Below are positions 50,611-59,408 of a stretch of 64,000 nucleotides of DNA, piece by piece. The notes beneath the pieces were generated by a model. It made no database searches. It saw only the letters and a program-made list of their open reading frames with translations, and was not told the DNA's origin. The DNA is from Haloarcula pellucida (GTDB lineage Archaea > Halobacteriota > Halobacteria > Halobacteriales > Haloarculaceae), in contig NZ_BMOU01000002.1 in the NCBI RefSeq assembly GCF_014647235.1, forward strand, positions 248,417-312,416, read 5' to 3'. A program made the translations under genes and the position numbers. Every line of letters begins with the position of its first letter. Position 1 is the first letter of the stretch.

Positions 50611-51878
50611 GCAGACCACCGCCGTCGGTGCTCGCCGAGCAGTACCGTTCCAAGTGGGTTCGTCGGGGTCCAGTCGACGACCGGGACGCCGGCCTCACGG
50701 AGCGCGTGCATCCGGTTCTCGCGCTCGGTCCGTGCAAGCCGTTCCCCGACCGTCCCGTCGGCGGTAACGTCCGGACTCAGGACCGTCGTGGCGTGGGAGG
50801 CGGCCTCTAAGGTCCGGACGGTCCGCACGATGGCGTCGTCGGTCAGCGGCGAGCAGACGAGTACCTGCGTGTCGGCGTCGAGCCGTTTCCGGAGCATCTC
50901 CGTCTGGCGAGCGACGTCGCCGTCCTCCTCGGGCGCGGGCGGCGTCGCCGACAGGCCCGGATGGGTCCCGAGCAGTCGGCGGAGGTCCGCGTGGTGGTCC
51001 GGGCCGGCGCCGGGCGAGGCCCAGCAGAACTCTCGGCCCAGCGCGGCCACGCCGACGAAGTCGTTGGTGTCGTCGAGCGTCGCGAGCAGGCGCTCGACGG
51101 CGGCGAGGCTGTGGGCGACGGCGTTGGGCGACCCCTCGCGTTGCGAGCGGTACGCCGGTTCGCGGGCGTCGACCAGCAGGAGGACCGAGGTACGCCGCTC
51201 CTCCCGGAACTCGACGGTCGTGAGTTCGCCGGTGCGCGCCCACCGCTTCGAGTCGATGCGGCCAAGCGGGTCACCCCGTCGGTACTCGCGGACGGCGTGG
51301 AACTCGATGCCGCTGCCGCCGTCGTCGGTGACCAGACGGCCCGCGTGGCCGTTTGTTCGCTGGCGCACCGGGAGCGACGGGACGGACTCGGCGCAGTCGA
51401 TTTCGGTGCCCGTCGCCACCGTCGTCTCCACCTCGTGGGCACCGGTCACGTTCCGGACGACGACCGTTGCCGGGTCGAACTGGTGGCGGCCGTGTTCGGC
51501 TTCGACCGCGTAGGTGTACTCCGTCGTCTCGCCGGGGCGCAGCACCGCCGCGTGGCGCGGACTGCCCGACGCGACGGTGAGCATCGGCGGGACGCCGTCG
51601 ACGATGCGCACGTCTGTCAGTGTCCGGTCGCCGGTGTTCGTCAGTCGCGTCGTCACCGTCACCGGGTCGCCACGGGCGGGGTGGCCGTCGTCGAGGCGGC
51701 GTTCGAGGTCGAGTTCGACCGACGGCGGCCCGAGCAATCGGGGGTACGCCGCGAAGCCGGCGCCGACGACCCCCACCAACAGGACCGCGGGCCGGTCGGC
51801 GAGGACGCCGACGGCGACGGCGAACAGGCCGACGGCGACGATGCCGCGCCAGCGGCCGGTCGTCCGGACCGTCGTCAT
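50607..51878 (-). CDS. DUF58 domain protein
   Basis: This 423-residue protein has two membrane helices at 10-45, a beta-sandwich (about 60-180: LDLERRLDDGHPARGDPVTV) and a DUF58/VWA-like domain (GIEFHAVREYRRGDPLGRID, then TSVLLLVDAREPAYRSQREG). REYxxGDxxxxIxxKxxAR is the DUF58 signature. It is the standard partner of MoxR ATPases, probably in a membrane complex that assembles or protects envelope proteins. ATGA overlap with the gene upstream (51875-51878) and GTGA overlap downstream show tight coupling. Confidence 0.92.
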   Translation of the reverse strand: MTTVRTTGRWRGIVAVGLFAVAVGVLADRPAVLLVGVVGAGFAAYPRLLGPPSVELDLERRLDDGHPARGDPVTVTTRLTNTGDRTLTDVRIVDGVPPMLTVASGSPRHAAVLRPGETTEYTYAVEAEHGRHQFDPATVVVRNVTGAHEVETTVATGTEIDCAESVPSLPVRQRTNGHAGRLVTDDGGSGIEFHAVREYRRGDPLGRIDSKRWARTGELTTVEFREERRTSVLLLVDAREPAYRSQREGSPNAVAHSLAAVERLLATLDDTNDFVGVAALGREFCWASPGAGPDHHADLRRLLGTHPGLSATPPAPEEDGDVARQTEMLRKRLDADTQVLVCSPLTDDAIVRTVRTLEAASHATTVLSPDVTADGTVGERLARTERENRMHALREAGVPVVDWTPTNPLGTVLLGEHRRRWSA

Positions 51879-52561
51879 GCCTCGTCGCTCCCGTCGTCTC
51901 GCCGGCCGAGCCGATTCGTCTCGCTCCCGGCGTCGTCCCCACCGTTGCTCTCCTCGCCCGTCTCGATTCGGTCTGTGAGTGCCTGTGCGGTCGCTTTTGC
52001 GCCGTGCTGGACCCACGAATCGCCGCGAAGCGCGAGCCGGGCGCGCTCGCTCAGTGGGGGGCCCCTGGCCGTCTCGTCGAGGAACCGCGCGGCGACAGGG
52101 TCGTCGGTCCACGCCCCCGTCTCGACCCGTTCGCTGGCACGCTCACGGTTCAGCCCCTCCTCGCGCATCATCGTCGCGACGACCGCGTCCCGCAACCGCT
52201 GACGGAGCTGTTCGGCGTCCTCGCCGCCGTCTCGGGCCGAGAGCGTCGGGATCCCTTCGACCAGCCGGTCGAACTCCTCGCCCGGCGGCGGCGCGTCACG
52301 CACCGTCTCCGGTTCCGGCGGATCGGCTTGCGTGACGTGCTCTCTCGCTCGGCGGACGACCATCCAGCCGAGGACGCCGACTCCGACGCCGCCGAGTATC
52401 CCGAGCAGGAAGTACTCGTTGCCGACTCGGTCGATGAGCGTCTCCGTCGGGAGGATGCCCGACCCGCCGGGCACGACCGCCAGCGCGAACGCGAGGACGC
52501 CGACGACCACGAGTAGATACCACCCGAGACGCCGGACGCCGGTCACCGCTCGCTCGCTCAT
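51875..52561 (-). CDS. DUF7269-like membrane protein
   Basis: This 228-residue protein has two N-terminal helices (LGWYLLVVVGVLAFALAVVP; YFLLGILGGVGVGVLGWMVV) and a soluble acidic C-terminal part (about 75-228). The soluble part has LRQRLRDAVVATMMREEGLN and ASERVETGAWTDDPVAARFL, segments always found in the haloarchaeal protein between DUF4129 and DUF58. ATG 52561 overlaps the DUF4129 stop by ATGA. Role unknown. Confidence 0.75.
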   Translation of the reverse strand: MSERAVTGVRRLGWYLLVVVGVLAFALAVVPGGSGILPTETLIDRVGNEYFLLGILGGVGVGVLGWMVVRRAREHVTQADPPEPETVRDAPPPGEEFDRLVEGIPTLSARDGGEDAEQLRQRLRDAVVATMMREEGLNRERASERVETGAWTDDPVAARFLDETARGPPLSERARLALRGDSWVQHGAKATAQALTDRIETGEESNGGDDAGSETNRLGRRDDGSDEA

Positions 52562-53349
52562 TCGTCGTCCTCCCCCAGCGACTGGAGCGATTCGCGTGCG
52601 ACTCGCACTCGCTCGCCGGACGGTGACTCGCCGCCGTACTGGACGTCTTCGAACGCCCGGCGGAGTCGGTGGACCGCCTCGGCGTCGAACCCCGTCTCGA
52701 CGGCGGCGCGGGCACAGTCTCGCGGCGTTCGAGTCCGTGGCCGTGTGATGCCTGCTCGCCGGAGTAGGGCGACCCACGCTCGCTGCACGTCGTTTTCTGG
52801 TGCTGGTCGCAACGTCTCAGTTCCCTCGTCTGGCGGGGCTTTGGCCCCAACCATCATTCCTAACAGCGAGATAATTTCCTCGCGGTAGCGGTACGCGATG
52901 CCTACGAGCACCGCGAGCGCCACCAGCGCGAGGAGCGCGAAGAGGAGCGCTTGCAGGTTCGACTCGGTCGGCACGACGCCGGTGCCTTCTCCCTCGCTGG
53001 GGGCGTTCTGCTGGTCGTTGCCGTCGTTCGAACTGCCAGAGTTCGACTCCGAATTGCCGGGGTTCGACTCGCTGGCGGACCGCGTATCGGCCCCCTCCGG
53101 GTCCCGGTTCGCGCGTTCGCTCCGCTCACCGGTCGGCGCCGGGTTGCCGGTGTAGCGGTCGTGGAGGTCCTGTGCGGCGTCCTCTATCTGGCCGGCCCGG
53201 TCGTCACCGACGGGGAGCATGTCGTAATCCGGGTCTATCGCGTCCGATGGGTCGGTCGACATCGACGAACCGAGCGTCGCGGCCGAGAGGCCGATGGCGA
53301 CGACGACGACACAGGCGACGCCGACCGACACGAGTCGTTCAGTATCCAT
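52558..53349 (-). CDS. DUF4129 membrane-anchored protein
   Basis: This 263-residue protein has an N-terminal helix or signal anchor (VSVGVACVVVVAIGLSAATL, 7-26), an exoplasmic Ser/Asn/Gly-rich stretch (70-125), a second helix (LQALLFALLALVALAVLVGI, about 132-151) and a cytoplasmic domain with NDVQRAWVALLRRAGITRPR and TPRDCARAAVETGF, the DUF4129 hallmark. It starts the operon and pairs with DUF58 and transglutaminase-like proteins in other archaea. ATG 53349 is the first Met. Confidence 0.85.
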   Translation of the reverse strand: MDTERLVSVGVACVVVVAIGLSAATLGSSMSTDPSDAIDPDYDMLPVGDDRAGQIEDAAQDLHDRYTGNPAPTGERSERANRDPEGADTRSASESNPGNSESNSGSSNDGNDQQNAPSEGEGTGVVPTESNLQALLFALLALVALAVLVGIAYRYREEIISLLGMMVGAKAPPDEGTETLRPAPENDVQRAWVALLRRAGITRPRTRTPRDCARAAVETGFDAEAVHRLRRAFEDVQYGGESPSGERVRVARESLQSLGEDDE

Positions 53350-53511
53350 TGGTGTCCGAGCGGCGACTGGGCCGCCTGACTGGTCGGTCCTGCGTCAGCG
53401 CCCGGCGTTGTTATTGGGAGGTTATCCGCGAGGCGGCGGTCGAAGAGAGCGCCGAACGCCGACGCCGAAGGACCCGAATTCTCAAGGGCGGTGGTGGCCA
53501 ACCCCTCCCCG
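53350..53511. promoter_or_regulatory. divergent promoter region, DUF4129 / UDP-sugar dehydrogenase
   Basis: This 162-nt gap separates the divergent operons. GTTATTGGGAGGTTATCC (53408-53425) is the only AT-rich spot; it lies too far (about 90 nt) from the ATG at 53512 to be a leaderless promoter of that gene, and CCGAATTCTCAAGG (53474-53487), about 30 nt before it, is a weak candidate. Confidence 0.3.
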
Positions 53512-56229
53512 ATGAACGTCAGCATCGTCGGGAGCGGCTACGTCGGGACGACCGTCGCGGCCTGTCTCGCGGATTTGGGTCACGAGGTCACGACTATCGA
53601 CATAGACGAGGCCATCGTCGACGCGGTCAACGCGGGCGAGTCCCCTATCCACGAACCGGGACTCGACGAACTCGTCGCCGAACACGGCGGTGACCGGCTG
53701 CGTGCGACCACCGACTACGGCGTCGTCCGCGAGACCGACCTGACGATGCTGGCGCTGCCGACCCCTTCCAACGAGGACGGCAGTATCGACCTACAGTACA
53801 TGGAAACCGGCGCCACCTCCGTCGGCGAGGCGCTCGCCGACGCCGACGACGCCGACGACCCGCACCTCGTCGTCACGAAGTCGACGGTCATCCCGCGGAC
53901 CACCGACGAGCGACTGGCCCCGCGCATCGCCGACGCCGGTCTCACGCGCGGCGAGGACTTCCTCGTCGCCTCGAACCCCGAGTTCCAGCGCGAGGGGACC
54001 GCCGTCGCGGACTTCCTGAACCCCGACAAACTCGTCTTCGGCGCCGACGACGAGCGCGCGTTCGAGCGGTTACGCGCTCTCTACGCACCCCTTCGCGAGG
54101 CCGCCGACGGCGACGTGCCCGTCGTCGAGACGGGCATCGCCGAGGCCGAGATGATAAAGTACGCCAACAACACCTTCCTCGCGAGCAAGGTCAGCCTCAT
54201 CAACGACATCGGGAACGTCTGCAAGGAGTTCGGCGTCGACGCCTACGAGGTGGCCGAAGCTATCGGCCTCGACGACCGCATCGGCGAGCAGTTCCTGCGG
54301 AGTGGGGTTGGCTGGGGGGGAAGTTGTCTCACGGGTGGCCAACGAGTATTAGCGAAAGACGACTCGGGAACCAAACTCCTCCAACTGGCCGAATTCTTCG
54401 ATCACTACGCCGCTGACGGCGAGATCGACGACGTTTCCGTTCTGAGCTGTGACGAGGACGGCGAGTTCTCCTTCGAACCGGTTCTGACTGTGACGCGTCG
54501 GCAGTACGATGGGCCACTCCACACGATTCGGACGAAGATGAACAAGGAGGTCACTGTCACACACGATCACCCGATGCTCGCCGTAGCTGACGGTGAGGTC
54601 TCCGTTCGAGAGGCGACCTCGCTAACAGAAGGCGATGAGCTCCCAGTTCAGACTAACCTCCCTCAGGATCCTCTCGAATCGTTCGATCTAATCGGCCTGA
54701 TCGATTCGGCGCCCGCCTTCGAGAACGAGTCGGTCTATCTGAAGCCGTCGTTCGATCTCGGCGAGCACAAACCCGAACTTCGGCAGTGTTTGGCCGACTA
54801 CAACGACCAGTACAGCTACGACAAGGTCCACGAGTTCGCTCGGAACAACTACCTACCACTCGACGTGTTCCTCGAGTTCGAGGCGGACCTTCCGGTAGCG
54901 CGTGGTAGTCTCGCACTCTACACGACTGTCGGCGGCGGACAGACGTACATCCCAGCAGTACTTCCTGCGGACGACGATTTCTGGCGATTCATAGGATACT
55001 ACCTCAGTGAAGGACATATTCACGACGACGACTCCGGCCGCGGGTCGACGACACGCAAACGTGTGTTCTTGAGCTTCCATCCGACAGACGAAGAGGAGTA
55101 TGTCACAGACGTGGAGTCGTATCTCGACGAGCTCGGCGTCAGGTATCGGACCGAAACACAGGAGACGGCCACCCAAATCGAGATATCGAGCCGAGTCCTG
55201 GCGTACTTCCTCGAATGGCTCGGTTGTGGCACCGGTTCGTACTCCGCGGCTATTCCCGATGCCGCCTATCAGGCCTCGCCAACACACAGACGCGCCCTTC
55301 TCTCCGGCTTGTTTCGGGGTGACGGTCATATCGAGTACACGAGCCATTCGAACGCTGTCGTGTACGACTATGGCTCGGTGAGCGAGGAGCTAATTCAGGG
55401 GATGCAGTTCCTGCTACACAGCCTCGGTATCGTCCCGAGCTACAAGACCTCTCAATCACAGAAGTCGACGCAACCGGCACACTTCTTGCGAGTCAGTTCG
55501 AAACGACAGATAGCTGAACTCAAGGACCTGTTCCTGCCGACCGACCGAGAGAAAATCGAACAGCGCTTAGCGCAGTACGACCGCGACATCGAACCGTCGA
55601 GCCACACAGTCGGCGATTCTCACACGACCGTAGCGGTCCAGGATATCTCGGTAAACGAGAGAGAAGCTGACGTGTATTCGCTCGAAGTCACGGACAATCA
55701 TACGTTAGTCACGACCGACGGTCTCGTGGTCCACAACTGCTTCCCGAAGGACACCGACGCCATCATCGCCGCCGCCCGCGAGGAGGGCTACGACCCCGCG
55801 GTGCTGTCGGCGGCCGTCGAGGTGAACGACACCCAACCCGAGCGCCTGCTCTCCCTACTGGACGACCACGTCGACGTCGCCGGCAAGCGCGTCGCCGTGC
55901 TCGGATTGGCGTTCAAGCCCGGCACGGACGACATCCGGAACACGCGTGCCGTTCCGGTCATCGAAGGCCTGCAGGAGCGCGGGGCCGAGGTGGTGGCCTA
56001 CGACCCGGTGGCGACCGAGAACATGCGCGAGCGGTATCCCGACATCGAGTACGCCGCGTCCGCCGGCGAGGCGCTGGAGGGGGCCTCGGGCGCGGTGGTC
56101 GTGACCGACTGGGACGAGTTCGCGGCGCTGGACGGCGAGTTCGACGCGATGGCCGACTCCGTTGTGGTCGATGGTCGGCGGATTGTCGAGCGACGCGACG
56201 GGATTACGTACGAGGGGCTGACGTGGTAA
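53512..56229 (+). CDS. UDP-glucose/GDP-mannose dehydrogenase family protein interrupted by an intein
   Basis: This is a 905-residue precursor. The N-extein (1-271) has IVGSGYVGTT (5-14) for NAD and KYANNTFLASKVSLINDIGN; the C-extein (743-905) begins CFPKD, carries VLGLAFKPGTDDIRNTRAVP and ends GLTW. Joined they give a 434-residue enzyme with the active-site GGSCFPKD, which oxidises a UDP-sugar to the uronic acid (AglM in Haloferax makes UDP-glucuronate). The intein (272-742) sits exactly before the catalytic Cys743, so the enzyme cannot work until spliced. ATG 53512 starts on the first beta strand; the 7-codon longer form is less likely. It heads the second nucleotide-sugar cluster. Confidence 0.95.
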   Translation: MNVSIVGSGYVGTTVAACLADLGHEVTTIDIDEAIVDAVNAGESPIHEPGLDELVAEHGGDRLRATTDYGVVRETDLTMLALPTPSNEDGSIDLQYMETGATSVGEALADADDADDPHLVVTKSTVIPRTTDERLAPRIADAGLTRGEDFLVASNPEFQREGTAVADFLNPDKLVFGADDERAFERLRALYAPLREAADGDVPVVETGIAEAEMIKYANNTFLASKVSLINDIGNVCKEFGVDAYEVAEAIGLDDRIGEQFLRSGVGWGGSCLTGGQRVLAKDDSGTKLLQLAEFFDHYAADGEIDDVSVLSCDEDGEFSFEPVLTVTRRQYDGPLHTIRTKMNKEVTVTHDHPMLAVADGEVSVREATSLTEGDELPVQTNLPQDPLESFDLIGLIDSAPAFENESVYLKPSFDLGEHKPELRQCLADYNDQYSYDKVHEFARNNYLPLDVFLEFEADLPVARGSLALYTTVGGGQTYIPAVLPADDDFWRFIGYYLSEGHIHDDDSGRGSTTRKRVFLSFHPTDEEEYVTDVESYLDELGVRYRTETQETATQIEISSRVLAYFLEWLGCGTGSYSAAIPDAAYQASPTHRRALLSGLFRGDGHIEYTSHSNAVVYDYGSVSEELIQGMQFLLHSLGIVPSYKTSQSQKSTQPAHFLRVSSKRQIAELKDLFLPTDREKIEQRLAQYDRDIEPSSHTVGDSHTTVAVQDISVNEREADVYSLEVTDNHTLVTTDGLVVHNCFPKDTDAIIAAAREEGYDPAVLSAAVEVNDTQPERLLSLLDDHVDVAGKRVAVLGLAFKPGTDDIRNTRAVPVIEGLQERGAEVVAYDPVATENMRERYPDIEYAASAGEALEGASGAVVVTDWDEFAALDGEFDAMADSVVVDGRRIVERRDGITYEGLTW
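54325..55737 (+). other. intein with DOD (LAGLIDADG) homing endonuclease
   Basis: This is a 471-residue class-1 intein. It begins CLTGGQRVLAKDDSG (block A), has VTVTHDHPML (about 75-85, block B with TxxH), two LAGLIDADG-like helices FIGYYLSEGHI (about 222) and LLSGLFRGDGHIEY (about 325), VYSLEVTDNHTLVTTDGL (block F) and ends VVHN, followed by Cys +1. All splicing residues (Cys1, block B Thr/His, terminal His-Asn, Cys+1) are present, so it should splice. Both DOD acidic residues are visible as Glu and Asp. GC content is below that of the extein, consistent with separate inheritance. Confidence 0.95.
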
Positions 56230-56235
56230 TCTCGG

Positions 56236-56727
56236 TCACGACCTCGTTCGGCGCTCGTCTACCACGAACACGATAGCTGCGATGGCCAGCGTCACGACGA
56301 GTACCGCGGGATCCGACGAGACGTAGAGGCTCGGTGTCGGTGGACGCCAGTACGTGAACGGATAGAGCCACGCGGAGGCGTGGCCGTCGGCGTAGACGCG
56401 CATCCCGTCGAGCAGTAGTGCGCTCAGACCACCGCCAACCAGTAGGCCGTAGACACGCCGCCAGTGTCGGCGCTCGAACGCGAGCGTGATCACCCCTGCG
56501 ACGAGAAGGACGCCGCCCAGCGACGAGAACGGAGCGTATGTCAGCGGGAGACCCACCCTCTCACCGACCGTCGAGGCGTCGAGGACGAGGTTCAGTTTCA
56601 CGAGGTCCGGTATCGCGGCACCGCCCATCGAGAGGACGGTCCAGCGGCGGTCCAGCCAGTCGACCCGCCAACCGGCGACGGTCAGCAGAACGAACGGGAC
56701 CAGCACGTGGGTCAGGAGGTCAGCCAT
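56236..56727 (-). CDS. small membrane metal-dependent hydrolase-like protein
   Basis: This 163-residue protein begins MADLLTHVLVPFVLLTVAG and has MGGAAIPDLVKLNLVL and FSSLGGVLLVAGVITLAFER, with four hydrophobic helices. The LTH...PDL pattern is that of the YdjM/DUF457 group in a short version. The start at 56727 overlaps the OB-fold gene's end by 8 nt, so the two form an operon, convergent with the UDP-sugar dehydrogenase (6-nt gap). Confidence 0.7.
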   Translation of the reverse strand: MADLLTHVLVPFVLLTVAGWRVDWLDRRWTVLSMGGAAIPDLVKLNLVLDASTVGERVGLPLTYAPFSSLGGVLLVAGVITLAFERRHWRRVYGLLVGGGLSALLLDGMRVYADGHASAWLYPFTYWRPPTPSLYVSSDPAVLVVTLAIAAIVFVVDERRTRS

Positions 56728-57196
56728 CGCGTCTCGCCTCCAGTACCCACCGAGTCGTATCGAGCCGCCAGTATCGGACGAACGCGGCGAGAAAGAGGGC
56801 GACGCCGACGAGTGAGGCCCCGTACTTGTACAGTTTTGCGTCGGAGCTACTGTTGACCACGACGATCCGGTCGGCCCGGAACGTGTGTTCTGGGCCGACC
56901 GTTCCGGCGACTTGTACGGTCGCACCCCGTCGTGGTGACTTCTCTACACCCGAGACGGTCAACGAGACTGGCCCCAGATGACTGTCGAAGCGGACGGTGA
57001 GCGTCGCCCCGTCGGCGGCAGTGACCGTTCCTATCATGAACGTCTCCGATCCGACGTAGCGGTCGTAGTCCGCCACGAGGTCGTCTGCCTGTGGAGTCGG
57101 CCACCGCCGTTCGCCGGTGACCTCCGCGTGGACGAACAGTCCACCCAGAACACTCAGAAGCAACAGAGCGACGACGACCCGTTCCCACACCAACAC
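56720..57196 (-). CDS. membrane-anchored OB-fold protein
   Basis: This 158-residue protein has an N-terminal helix (VVVALLLLSVLGGLFVHAEV), a beta-barrel segment (FMIGTVTAADGATLTVRFDS ... GATVQVAGTVGPEHTFRADR, about 50-112) and a C-terminal helix (KYGASLVGVALFLAAFVRYW). The pattern resembles haloarchaeal membrane DNA-binding-like OB proteins, though ligand is unknown. No ATG exists; starts are GTG at 57196 or 57190. It precedes the hydrolase-like gene. Confidence 0.6.
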   Translation of the reverse strand: MLVWERVVVALLLLSVLGGLFVHAEVTGERRWPTPQADDLVADYDRYVGSETFMIGTVTAADGATLTVRFDSHLGPVSLTVSGVEKSPRRGATVQVAGTVGPEHTFRADRIVVVNSSSDAKLYKYGASLVGVALFLAAFVRYWRLDTTRWVLEARRDG

Positions 57197-57266
57197 ACAC
57201 CCCAGATTACGCGGTCGGGCTATGTCGGTTTCGGTCCCAGCGACGCGCGACCGGTCGTCGGCAGAA

Positions 57267-57306
57267 GATATTTACCTACGGATGGTTACTCACGAGTTGA
57301 GTAACC
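57267..57306 (+). promoter_or_regulatory. promoter with inverted repeat abutting the start codon
   Basis: A TATA-like GATATTTACC (57267-57276) sits 31-40 nt before ATG 57307. A perfect 9-bp inverted repeat GGTTACTCA (57284-57292), spacer CGAGT, TGAGTAACC (57298-57306) ends on the base before the ATG and should span the transcription start. It is either an operator or a leader hairpin that hides the start. Confidence 0.6.
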
Positions 57307-58473
57307 ATGACTGTTCTCGTCACCGGGGCCGACGGCTACATCGGTTGGCCCACCGCCTTGCGCATCGCGAACCGAACCGACGACCGCGTCCTCCTCGTGG
57401 ACAACTTCGCCCGCCGCGAGTGGGTCGAAGAGGTCGGCGCGACGAGCGCCACCCCCGTCGCGTCCATCGACGAGCGCATCCGCGCGGCCGAGGAGACGCT
57501 CGGGGTCTCGAACATGTCCTTCGTCGAGGGCGACCTGACCGAGCGAGCGTTCGTCGACGAACTCCTGCAGGTCCACGAACCCCACACTGTCGTCCACGCG
57601 GCCGCTCAGCCCTCCGCACCGTACTCCCAGATCAACGGCGAGCGAGCGAACTACACCCAGCACAACAACATGCAGGCCACGCGGAACCTGCTGTGGGGCC
57701 TCGAAGAGAACGACCTCACGGATACGCACTTCGTCGAGACGACGACGACGGGCGTCTACGGCGCGCCGGAGTTCCCCATCCCCGAGGGCGGTGCGACCAT
57801 GGAGAACCAAGGCGAGGCCGACGACGTGCCGTTCCCCGCGATGGCTGGGAGTTGGTACCACCTCACGAAGTCCCACGACGCGGCCAACATGCGGTTGGCC
57901 CACAAGCAGTTCGACATCCCCATCTCGGACGTGCGCACGGCCATCACGTACGGGACCGAGACCGCCGAAACCCGAGAGGACGACCGCCTGAAGACGCGCT
58001 TCGACTTCGACTACTACTTCGGGACGGTCACGCATCGCTTCTGTGCACAGGCCGTCGCCGGCTACCCGGTCACCGTCTACGGCAAGGGCGAACAGCGCAA
58101 GCCGTTCGTCTCGCTGGAGGACGCCGTCGAAGGCCTCGCGCAACTGGCCCTTTCCGACGCCGACGACCGGCCCGAGGGCCTGACCGTGTACAATCAGGTC
58201 ACCCGAGCCATCTCCATCGTCGAGATCGCCGAGACCATCGCCGACGTGGGGAGCGAGTTCGAGTTGGACGTGGCCGTCGAACACTTCGAGAACCCGCGTG
58301 ACGAGGACGAGACCCACAAGATGGAGATCGCGAACGAGCGCTACGACGATCTGATCGGCGGGCAGGCCCAGTCCTTCGAGGAGGGCGTCGAAGACATCTT
58401 CGAGACGCTGACCCGCTACGCCGACACCATCGAGGCCCACGAGGACCGCTTCCTGCCGGGCGTCCTAGAGTGA
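57307..58473 (+). CDS. UDP-sulfoquinovose-synthase-like NAD-dependent enzyme
   Basis: This 388-residue extended SDR has GADGYIGWPTALRIANRTDD (7-26) for NAD. The long insert and the motifs ETTTTGVYGAPEFPIPEGGA, GSWYHLTKSHDAANMRLAHK, ITYGTETAETREDDRLKTRF, FGTVTHRFCAQAVAGYPVTV and VYGKGEQRKPFVSLEDAVEG line up with SQD1/Agl3, which build UDP-sulfoquinovose from UDP-glucose and sulfite. Tyr/Lys of YHLTK are the catalytic pair. The assignment is from recalled SQD1 motifs. A sulfonated sugar in the glycan would follow. The stop overlaps the next start (TGATG). Confidence 0.85.
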   Translation: MTVLVTGADGYIGWPTALRIANRTDDRVLLVDNFARREWVEEVGATSATPVASIDERIRAAEETLGVSNMSFVEGDLTERAFVDELLQVHEPHTVVHAAAQPSAPYSQINGERANYTQHNNMQATRNLLWGLEENDLTDTHFVETTTTGVYGAPEFPIPEGGATMENQGEADDVPFPAMAGSWYHLTKSHDAANMRLAHKQFDIPISDVRTAITYGTETAETREDDRLKTRFDFDYYFGTVTHRFCAQAVAGYPVTVYGKGEQRKPFVSLEDAVEGLAQLALSDADDRPEGLTVYNQVTRAISIVEIAETIADVGSEFELDVAVEHFENPRDEDETHKMEIANERYDDLIGGQAQSFEEGVEDIFETLTRYADTIEAHEDRFLPGVLE

Positions 58474-59408
58474 TGACGACCGACGTCCTCGTCACGGGCG
58501 GGTGTGGCTACATCGGGAGCGACCTGATTCCGCGCCTGCAGGCCGACGACCGCGTGGGCGAGGTGGTCGTCCTCGATAGCCTCGCCTCCGGGTCGCCCCG
58601 GGCGCTGATGGGCACCGTCGACGGCAATCTGGAGTTCCGCCGCGGCGACGTCCGCGAGTACGGCGACGTCGAGAGCGCCATGCGCGGCGTCGACACGGTG
58701 GTCCATCTGGCCGCCATCACCGGCGCGTCCAGCACGCACGACCGGCGCGAGGAGACGGTCGCCGTCAACTACGACGGCACCGAGAACGTCCTCCGAGCCG
58801 CCGGGAAGTTGGGCGTCGAGAACGTCGTCTTCGCCTCCTCGTGTAACGTCTACGGGCGGGCGACGAGCACGGACATCGACGAGACGGTCACGCCCGACCC
58901 CATCAACCCCTACGCCGAGACGAAACTCGACTCCGAAACCCTGCTTCGGGAGTACTGCGAGGAGTTCGAGATGGACGGCACGGCCCTGCGGATGGCGACG
59001 AACTTCGGCTACTCGCCGGGTGTCCGGTTCAACCTCGTCGTGAACTACTTCGTCTTCCGGGCGCTGACCGGCCGCACGCTCACCGTCTACGGAGATGGGT
59101 CGAACTGGCGACCGTTTATCCACGTCTCCGACGCCGCTCGGGCCTACAAACACGCTGCGCTCGAACCGGGCGAGTGGGACGAGACGGTGTACAACGTCGG
59201 AAGTTCCGACGCCAACTACCAGATTTCGGAAATCGCGGATATCGTCGACGAGGCGGTCGGCGCCGTCGACATCACCTACCTCGAAGACGAACACCCCGGC
59301 CCCTCCTACCACGTCGACTTCGACCGACTTCGCAGCACTGGCTTCGAACCACAGACAACCCTCCGCGAGGGGATTCGCGACATCGCACGGAGATTCACCG
59401 ATGCCTGA
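58473..59408 (+). CDS. NAD-dependent sugar epimerase (extended SDR)
   Basis: This 311-residue protein has GGCGYIGS (8-15), SSCNVYGRATSTDIDETVTP and NPYAETKLDSETLLREYCEE with the YxxxK pair. FNLVVNYFVFRALTGRTLTV is shared with its paralogue at 25079. ATG 58473 overlaps the previous TGA; the GTG one codon earlier is possible. The end overlaps the next gene by 8 nt. Probably a 4-epimerase or reductase for a nucleotide sugar of this cluster. Confidence 0.85.
   Translation: MTTDVLVTGGCGYIGSDLIPRLQADDRVGEVVVLDSLASGSPRALMGTVDGNLEFRRGDVREYGDVESAMRGVDTVVHLAAITGASSTHDRREETVAVNYDGTENVLRAAGKLGVENVVFASSCNVYGRATSTDIDETVTPDPINPYAETKLDSETLLREYCEEFEMDGTALRMATNFGYSPGVRFNLVVNYFVFRALTGRTLTVYGDGSNWRPFIHVSDAARAYKHAALEPGEWDETVYNVGSSDANYQISEIADIVDEAVGAVDITYLEDEHPGPSYHVDFDRLRSTGFEPQTTLREGIRDIARRFTDA

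Noticed and set aside
50062-51513. 483-codon plus-strand frame opposite the DUF58 and DUF7519 genes
   Set aside because: Opposes two genes with overlapping stops and starts; no haloarchaeal protein character.
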